A stretch of 32,302 bases of DNA from an uncultured Clostridia bacterium (GTDB lineage Bacteria > Bacillota > Clostridia > Oscillospirales > Acutalibacteraceae), in assembly GCA_945980035.1 (NCBI GenBank), contig CAMFQG010000005.1:1-32302 (forward strand). The letters are read 5' to 3'. Below are positions 26,325-32,302 of this stretch, piece after piece. Numbering within the stretch: the stretch's first letter is position 1; the number at the start of each line of letters is the position of its first letter. The notes beneath the pieces were generated by a model. It was not told where the DNA came from. It worked only from the letters and a program-made list of their open reading frames with translations, and did no database searches. The translations under genes were made by a program, and so were the position numbers.

Positions 26325-29300
26325 TTATGTTCTAAAAATGTTTTTCAACACCTGTAAAATCGGCATATTCTTAGGAAATCTTATAGCAATATAAGGCTTG
26401 TTTCCCGCATTGAGCATCGCCTGACCGGGCATAGATTTTATGATTTTCTTTGTACCCTCAGAATGAATATCTTTAATATACAGCAGAACAGAGGTGTCGT
26501 TTTGCCTTATCTCATAAACACCCAGAGAATATGCAACATTTCTCACTAAGGCAATATCAATAAGACCGAGCACAGTCTGGGGGACTGAACCGAATCTGTC
26601 CTGTAGCTCGTCAATAACGTCTTTGCAGTCAGCCATATTTCTGATGTCAGCAATACGGCGGTAAATGTCAAGTCTGTGAGACAGGTTGGAAATATAGCTT
26701 TCCGGAATGTGTGCGTCAACATTTACATCTACAAGACATTCTACATCGGCATATGGGTCTTTCTCGCCCTTTTCTTCGCTTACCGCCTCAGCAAGAAGCT
26801 TCAGATACATATCATATCCTACGTTTTCCATATGGCCGTGCTGTTGTGCACCCATAATGTTTCCTGCTCCTCTCAGCTCAAGGTCACGCATAGCAATCTT
26901 AAAGCCTGAGCCAAACTCGGTAAACTCTCTTATAGCATTAAGCCTTTTTGTGGAAATCTCCGTCAGTACCTTTCGTGGAGGATAGGTAAAGTAAGCGTAT
27001 GCACGTCTGCTTGAACGTCCCACTCTTCCTCGTATCTGATGAAGCTGTGAAAGTCCAAGCCTGTCGGCATTCTCAATTATCAAGGTGTTTGCGTTAGGTA
27101 AATCCACACCTGTTTCAATAATAGTTGTACATACAAGAACATTAATTTCCTGCTCCAGCATTTGTCGCCAAATTTCCGAAAGCTGTTTTTCGTCCATTTG
27201 ACCGTGTGCAACAGCAATTTTTGCCTCGGGAATTTCAGCTCTTAAAGCAGAAGATTTTGCCTCGATGGTATCCGTTCTGTTGTAGAGATAAAAGACCTGT
27301 CCGCCACGTCTGATCTCCCTGCGGATAGCCTCGTTGATTACAGCATTGTCGTGTTCCAGCACATAGGTTTGTACAGGATGTCTGTCTTGGGGAGCTTCCT
27401 CAAGAACGGACATATCTCTTATTCCGCTCATAGCCATGTTCAGAGTGCGGGGAATAGGAGTAGCGGAAAGAGTAAGCACGTCAATGTTTTTTCTAAGCTC
27501 CTTAAATCTTTCCTTTTGAGCTACGCCAAAACGCTGTTCCTCGTCGATTATTGCCAACCCCAAATCCCTGAAAACCACGTCCTTTTGTACTAATCTGTGA
27601 GTTCCGATTACCATATCAATCTCGCCTGACGCAAGCTTTTTGATAATTTCCTTCTGCTGTTTGGGCGTTCTGAAACGTGACAAAAGCTCAATTCTGACAG
27701 GATAGCCCTCAAATCTTTTCAGTACAGTCTGATAATGCTGCCACGCTAAAATTGTGGTAGGGCAAAGCAAAGCACATTGCTTTGAATCGCTTACGCATCT
27801 GAATGCCGCCCTTAAAGCCACCTCAGTTTTACCAAATCCAACATCACCGCAGAGAAGTCTATCCATAGGCTGAATACGTTCCATATCATTTCTGATTTCA
27901 TCAGCACACCTTAGCTGGTCGGGAGTTTCCTCGTATTCAAACTTCAACTCAAAATCTCTCTGCCATTCGCTGTCACCTGTAAACGCAAAGCCTTTTGACT
28001 GCATACGCTTTGCGTAAAGCTCAATAAGCTCCTTAGCTATATCTTTTACAGAGCCTTTTACACGGCTCTTTGTTTTTTGCCATTCTGTACCGCCTAAACG
28101 GTTTAGCTTAACTCTGCTGTCCTCACGCGGTCCGATATATTTTGCAACTAAATCCAGCTGGGTAACAGGAACGTAAAGCACGTCACCCTTTGCGTATTCA
28201 ATTCTTATATAGTCTTTTGTAATCCCGTGTACGTCCATTTTCTGAATACCGCCGAACACACCGATACCGTGAGTGCTGTGTACTACATAATCGCCCTTGT
28301 TAAGCTCAGAAAGGCTGTATATTTCCTGTCCGTTTCTGTTGCGTTTTACTTTCTTTTTAGCGGGCTTATAGCTGTTTGAAAGTCCGTGACTTATGAGAGC
28401 AAATTTTGCTGAAGTAAATTCAAAGCCTGAGGATAATGCACCCGGCATAACGAAAATACTGTTTTGGGGTACAGCATCAAGATTTGTAACAAGCTGTGCG
28501 TTAAAGTCAGCCTTTCTAAGGTTATCCGCTGTGTTGGAAGCGCCCTTTTCTGTGCCTGCAAGTATTACAACGGAATATCCCTGTTCAACATAGCTGTGCA
28601 GGTCCTCCTCAATATATTTAATTGTACCGTTCCACAAACCAAGCTGTTTTGCAGAGAATGATACCAGTTCGTTAAGAGGAAAATCATAGGTACTGCTTGC
28701 AAATAAATCCATAAATACTTCAGGATAGTGCTGTAATATTTCCATACTGCTCTTGAAATCTAAGGAGTAGGTTTCAAAGCCTCTGCAAAGCGTTCCGTCA
28801 GCAAAATAATCCGCAAGATTTTCCTTGAACTGAAATTCTGTTGCCTTTGCTCTGTCACGAACAGCACTGTATTCCGAGAAAAACACAAGAGAATCCTTAT
28901 CTAAATAGTCAAGCAGGGTAGCGGGCTTTTCATAAACAAGACCTATAAATTTATCAATAGCGGAAATGCTCAGTCCGTCACCGATACGGTCGGCTTCGCT
29001 GATTAAAATTTCCTTTGCCTTTTGCTGATTGTCCTTTTTCAACAATGACGCCTTTTTAAGAATTTTTTCCTTTAAAGCGTCTTTATCATCAATAATAATT
29101 TCAGCAGAGGGGGTAAGGACAATATGTTCTATTTTATCTGTTCTACGCTGTGTTTCAACGTCAAAATAGTTTAGGTCGGTGATTTCATCACCCCAAAATT
29201 CAGCTCTGATAGGATAGTTATCGTCAGGCATAAAGAAGTCAAGAATACCTCCACGGAGAGAAAACTGTCCTTTTCCGTCAACCTGGTCAAATCGTTGATA

Positions 29301-29774
29301 ACCTAAAAGGGTAAGAGCCTTTACACAGAACTCTGTGGAAACAGTAGCTCCGACTCTAATGTCAAGCACTGCGTTTTTTAGCACTTCTTTGGGAATGGTG
29401 TGCTGTAAAGCACCGTCAATACAAGCTACTACAACGTCATAATCTCCCGTCATCATTTTATAAAGTACGTTTAGTCTTTGATGCTCATATTCCCTTGATT
29501 TTCCGCTGACTTCCTTAAATACAAAATCACGCACAGGATAGAAAACAGCCTTAGTGCCCATTGCGCATAGGTCGTTGCACAAGGTCTGTGCCTTTTGCTC
29601 ATCGGGCGCAACACAAAAAGCCCTGACATTTTCAGAATGACAGAGCGAATGTATAATTGTTGCCTTGTGTATTTCCGTAAGTCCCGTTGCACATATTTTA
29701 CTTTTGGGTTTCAGGACTTTTTTTATAGCCTTATAGCTATCTGTTTTCTCTAAAACATTTGATAAAAAGTTCAT
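26325..29774 (-). CDS. mfd: Transcription-repair coupling factor
   Basis: 1149 aa; GDYVVHSTHGIGVFGGI RID, GDVGFGKTEVALRAAF, DEEQRFGV, TLSATPIPRTLNMAMSGIRDMSVLEEAP, QIRGRVGRSSRRAYAYF. Confidence 0.98.
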   Translation of the reverse strand: MNFLSNVLEKTDSYKAIKKVLKPKSKICATGLTEIHKATIIHSLCHSENVRAFCVAPDEQKAQTLCNDLCAMGTKAVFYPVRDFVFKEVSGKSREYEHQRLNVLYKMMTGDYDVVVACIDGALQHTIPKEVLKNAVLDIRVGATVSTEFCVKALTLLGYQRFDQVDGKGQFSLRGGILDFFMPDDNYPIRAEFWGDEITDLNYFDVETQRRTDKIEHIVLTPSAEIIIDDKDALKEKILKKASLLKKDNQQKAKEILISEADRIGDGLSISAIDKFIGLVYEKPATLLDYLDKDSLVFFSEYSAVRDRAKATEFQFKENLADYFADGTLCRGFETYSLDFKSSMEILQHYPEVFMDLFASSTYDFPLNELVSFSAKQLGLWNGTIKYIEEDLHSYVEQGYSVVILAGTEKGASNTADNLRKADFNAQLVTNLDAVPQNSIFVMPGALSSGFEFTSAKFALISHGLSNSYKPAKKKVKRNRNGQEIYSLSELNKGDYVVHSTHGIGVFGGIQKMDVHGITKDYIRIEYAKGDVLYVPVTQLDLVAKYIGPREDSRVKLNRLGGTEWQKTKSRVKGSVKDIAKELIELYAKRMQSKGFAFTGDSEWQRDFELKFEYEETPDQLRCADEIRNDMERIQPMDRLLCGDVGFGKTEVALRAAFRCVSDSKQCALLCPTTILAWQHYQTVLKRFEGYPVRIELLSRFRTPKQQKEIIKKLASGEIDMVIGTHRLVQKDVVFRDLGLAIIDEEQRFGVAQKERFKELRKNIDVLTLSATPIPRTLNMAMSGIRDMSVLEEAPQDRHPVQTYVLEHDNAVINEAIRREIRRGGQVFYLYNRTDTIEAKSSALRAEIPEAKIAVAHGQMDEKQLSEIWRQMLEQEINVLVCTTIIETGVDLPNANTLIIENADRLGLSQLHQIRGRVGRSSRRAYAYFTYPPRKVLTEISTKRLNAIREFTEFGSGFKIAMRDLELRGAGNIMGAQQHGHMENVGYDMYLKLLAEAVSEEKGEKDPYADVECLVDVNVDAHIPESYISNLSHRLDIYRRIADIRNMADCKDVIDELQDRFGSVPQTVLGLIDIALVRNVAYSLGVYEIRQNDTSVLLYIKDIHSEGTKKIIKSMPGQAMLNAGNKPYIAIRFPKNMPILQVLKNIFRT

Positions 29775-29781
29775 TTTAACC

Positions 29782-30378
29782 TCAGTTAAACAGATTCATA
29801 GCACGGTCGGTTTTACCTTGGATAATAAGCTTGACAGCCTCATAAGAATTTTCGGCAATTTTTTCAAGTGTTTTTAACTCGTCCTTTGTAAACTTTGACA
29901 ACACCCATGATGCAAGGTCATATTCAGGGTTTGGCTTTTTGCCGATGCCGATTTTCACTCTCGGAAAATTGTCCTTACCGCTTAGGTAGATAATGCTGCG
30001 CATACCCTTTTGTCCGCCGTCACTGCCCTTGCTTCTTATTCTCATTTTGCCTACATCCAGGTTAATATCGTCTAATAATACTATAACATTTTCAGCAGGA
30101 ATTTTGTAGAAATTCATAGCTTCCACAACAGCCTCACCGCTGTTGTTCATATATGTTGAGGGCTTCATTAAAAGAACTCGGCTTCCGCAGATATTTCCTT
30201 CACCCACAACAGATTTGAACTTAACTCTGTTAATTTTTGAGCCGATTTGCTCTGCGATAAAGTCAATCATTATGAAACCGGCGTTGTGCCTTGTGTTTTC
30301 ATATTTTCTGTCAGGGTTACCAAGTCCCACTACAATATATTCAACAGGACCGGTTGCAAATGCTTTTTTTCTAAACAT
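29782..30378 (-). CDS. pth: Peptidyl-tRNA hydrolase
   Basis: VGLGNPDRKYENTRHNAGF, KPSTYMNNSGEAV, LDDINLDVGKMRIRSKGSDGGQKGMRSI. Confidence 0.97.
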   Translation of the reverse strand: MFRKKAFATGPVEYIVVGLGNPDRKYENTRHNAGFIMIDFIAEQIGSKINRVKFKSVVGEGNICGSRVLLMKPSTYMNNSGEAVVEAMNFYKIPAENVIVLLDDINLDVGKMRIRSKGSDGGQKGMRSIIYLSGKDNFPRVKIGIGKKPNPEYDLASWVLSKFTKDELKTLEKIAENSYEAVKLIIQGKTDRAMNLFN

Positions 30379-30420
30379 AAATAACTTCCTTAATAAATAG
30401 GTTTTATAAAAATGACAATA

Positions 30421-30442
30421 AGGGGTACGTTACCGCACCCCT
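30421..30442 (-). terminator. Possible terminator downstream of prs
   Basis: AGGGGT...ACCCCT stem with a mismatch-containing inner extension, then a broken U-tract on the minus strand. Confidence 0.4.
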
Positions 30443-30478
30443 GTAATATCTATGAGAAAAACAGATTGAAATATGCCC

Positions 30479-31441
30479 TTAACTACCGAAAGCAGCTGTG
30501 AAAGGCTTGTCGTTGTAAATACGAGCAATAGCCTCTGCAAAAACAGGAGCAGTTGGAAGAACAGTGAATTTGTCAATCATTTTTTCTTCTGTCAGCGGAA
30601 CTGTGTCAAGTAAAACAAGCTCCTTAATAACAGAGTTTTGAATTCTCTCAATAGCAGGACCTGAAAGCACTGCGTGAGTAGCACAAGCATAAACCTCAGT
30701 AGCACCGCCGATTTCAACGATAGCCTTAGCACCGTTGCAAAGAGTACCTGCAGTATCAATCATATCGTCAAGGATGATAACCTTCTTACCCTTAACGTCA
30801 CCGATAATATTCATAACCTCAGAAACATTAGCCTTTGGACGACGCTTGTCAATAATAGCAAGTGAGGTGCCGATCTGGCTTGCAAAGTTTCTTGCTCTTG
30901 TAACAGAGCCTAAGTCAGGAGAAACTACAACGTAGTCATCAGTATTGTTGCCAACCTTTTCTTTCATATGGTTTGCAAGGATTCCCGCACCCTTTAGGTG
31001 GTCAACAGGAATATTGAAAAAGCCCTGAATCTGATTAGCATGTAAATCCATTGTCAAAAGTCTGTCAGCGCCTGCTGCGGTGATAAGGTCAGCACAAAGC
31101 TTTGCAGAGATTGGATCACGTGGCTTTGCCTTTCTGTCCTGACGAGCATAGCCGAAGTATGGCATAACAGCTGTAATTCTGGCAGCAGAAGCGCGCTTCA
31201 TAGCGTCAATCATAATCAGCATTTCCATTAGGTTGTCGTTTACAGGAGTGCATGTTGACTGAACAATAAAGCACTCTGAACCACGAACAGATTCGTTAAT
31301 AGAAACAGCGATTTCTCCGTCAGAAAACTTTTGGCAGTCACATTTACCTAAAGGTAAACCTAAACAACCGGCAATTCCCTGTGCTACAGTAGCGTTTGAA
31401 CTACCTGCAAAGATTTTGATGTCTTTTCCGTGAAAATTCAT
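30479..31441 (-). CDS. prs: Ribose-phosphate pyrophosphokinase
   Basis: KFSDGEIAVSINESVRGSECFIVQST, PYFGYARQDRKAKPRDPISAKL, VIILDDMIDTAGTL. Confidence 0.97.
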   Translation of the reverse strand: MNFHGKDIKIFAGSSNATVAQGIAGCLGLPLGKCDCQKFSDGEIAVSINESVRGSECFIVQSTCTPVNDNLMEMLIMIDAMKRASAARITAVMPYFGYARQDRKAKPRDPISAKLCADLITAAGADRLLTMDLHANQIQGFFNIPVDHLKGAGILANHMKEKVGNNTDDYVVVSPDLGSVTRARNFASQIGTSLAIIDKRRPKANVSEVMNIIGDVKGKKVIILDDMIDTAGTLCNGAKAIVEIGGATEVYACATHAVLSGPAIERIQNSVIKELVLLDTVPLTEEKMIDKFTVLPTAPVFAEAIARIYNDKPFTAAFGS

Positions 31442-31469
31442 TGTAAAACTCCTTACTTAAAATATTTGC

Positions 31470-32234
31470 TCAACAATTATATCCTTTTGCTATTGCAATT
31501 TTTTCCAATTCCTTTAACTGCTCAGGGTCGTTTGCACCTAAAACAGTGTCGGCAGATTTTGCTGTGTATGCGCCGATGATTTCTCCCTTTTGCAAAAGAA
31601 GCTTCAGTGCGTCGGGAAGATAATATTCCTTAGCATTGTTGTCGGACTTGATTTCGTCAAGCACAGACAAAAGCTTTTCTGTATCAAACCAAAAACCGCC
31701 GGAATTAACCTCATTGATTTTTGCGATATTTTCGTCTGCGTCCTTTTGTTCAACGATTGATGAAAGGTTGCCGTTTTTGTCCCTTACAATTCTGCCGTAG
31801 CCTGTAGGGTCGCTTACCTTTGCAGAAATTACGGTAGCGGCATTTTTGTTGCTTTTGTGATATTCGTATGAGCTTTTGATTGTTTCAAAGTCCATAAAGG
31901 GAGCGTCACCGTTTAAGATAACAACGTCGCCTTTGTTTTCAAAAAGAAACTGCTTAGCCTGCATTACTGCGTGACCGGTGCCCAAACGCTCTGCCTGAAA
32001 TACCGTACTGACAGGGAAATCAAGAGTTTCAACAAACTCATCAATGTACTCTTTTCCAAAGCCTTTTACAATGCAAATGTTATCCACATCTGCTCTCTTA
32101 ACAGAGTTGATAACCCATTTAAGCATAGGCTCACCTAAAACCGGTGCAAGAGGCTTAGGCTTGTTAAGCTTCATTCTTTTGCCTTCACCGCCGGCAAGAA
32201 TAACCCCGCAAATACCCACAATAGCATCCTCCAT
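31470..32234 (-). CDS. GlmU-type nucleotidyltransferase domain only (UDP-GlcNAc pyrophosphorylase-like)
   Basis: ICGVILAGGEGKRMKLNKPKPLAPVLGEPML, AERLGTGHAVMQAK, LNGDAPF, VNSGGFWFDTEKL; true start ATG at 32234; ORF stops at 31470 before any LbH acetyltransferase domain. Confidence 0.88.
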   Translation of the reverse strand: MEDAIVGICGVILAGGEGKRMKLNKPKPLAPVLGEPMLKWVINSVKRADVDNICIVKGFGKEYIDEFVETLDFPVSTVFQAERLGTGHAVMQAKQFLFENKGDVVILNGDAPFMDFETIKSSYEYHKSNKNAATVISAKVSDPTGYGRIVRDKNGNLSSIVEQKDADENIAKINEVNSGGFWFDTEKLLSVLDEIKSDNNAKEYYLPDALKLLLQKGEIIGAYTAKSADTVLGANDPEQLKELEKIAIAKGYNC

Positions 32235-32256
32235 AATAGTAAAAGATACTCTAATT

Positions 32257-32302
32257 CTGTCTCTTATACACATCTCCGAGCCCACGAGACGTAGAGGAAT
32301 CT
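32257..32302. other. Sequencing adapter (Nextera transposase end + i7 index + P7 start); not genomic
   Basis: CTGTCTCTTATACACATCT CCGAGCCCACGAGAC GTAGAGGA ATCT is the Nextera mosaic end/read-2 adapter followed by an 8-nt index and the beginning of P7. Confidence 0.97.

Noticed and set aside
26676-28661. Plus-strand ORFs inside mfd (e.g. 26676-26909, 26707-26985, 27351-27593, 28393-28661)
   Set aside because: Antisense to a well-supported mfd CDS; no family signature.
1-32302. tRNA, rRNA or known defence systems
   Set aside because: No tRNA-like cloverleaf, rRNA stretch or defence-gene signature was recognised on reading; a tRNAscan/Infernal/DefenseFinder run would be needed to be certain.

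Overview
AT-rich, Firmicutes-like (Clostridia/Oscillospiraceae-type, spore-forming) contig end. From left to right: a small secreted BofC-C-like protein; a complete-looking fatty-acid/malonyl-CoA operon (fabK-fabD-fabG-fabF-accB-fabZ-accC-accD-accA) with no fabH or acpP; a small ORF whose Shine-Dalgarno lies inside the operon terminator hairpin; an alpha/beta SASP; an Sfp-type PPTase; dCMP deaminase; an AbrB-zinc-finger regulator; spmA-spmB; an orphan SpoVAF/GerA protein. Then comes an 11-kb, co-directional, tightly overlapping PBSX/XkdA-like phage structural cassette (13057-24095). It encodes TerS, TerL, portal, protease, capsid, connectors, LysM protein, XkdQ-like protein, spike-like protein, gp25, gp47, XkdU-like protein and a short fibre. 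It has no ORF large enough to be a tail sheath or a tape measure, and no integrase, repressor, replication or lysis genes. In layout it is a capsid-plus-baseplate element, the inverse of a tailocin, and is the best candidate here for an undescribed domesticated particle or GTA-like system. The right part is housekeeping on the minus strand (PT-repeat membrane protein, PrsA/SurA-like foldase lipoprotein, mfd, pth, prs, stand-alone GlmU-type uridylyltransferase). The last 46 nt are Illumina Nextera adapter, not genomic DNA, and they produce the false N-terminus MGSEMCIRDR. All assignments were made by reading the sequence; no database search was run.
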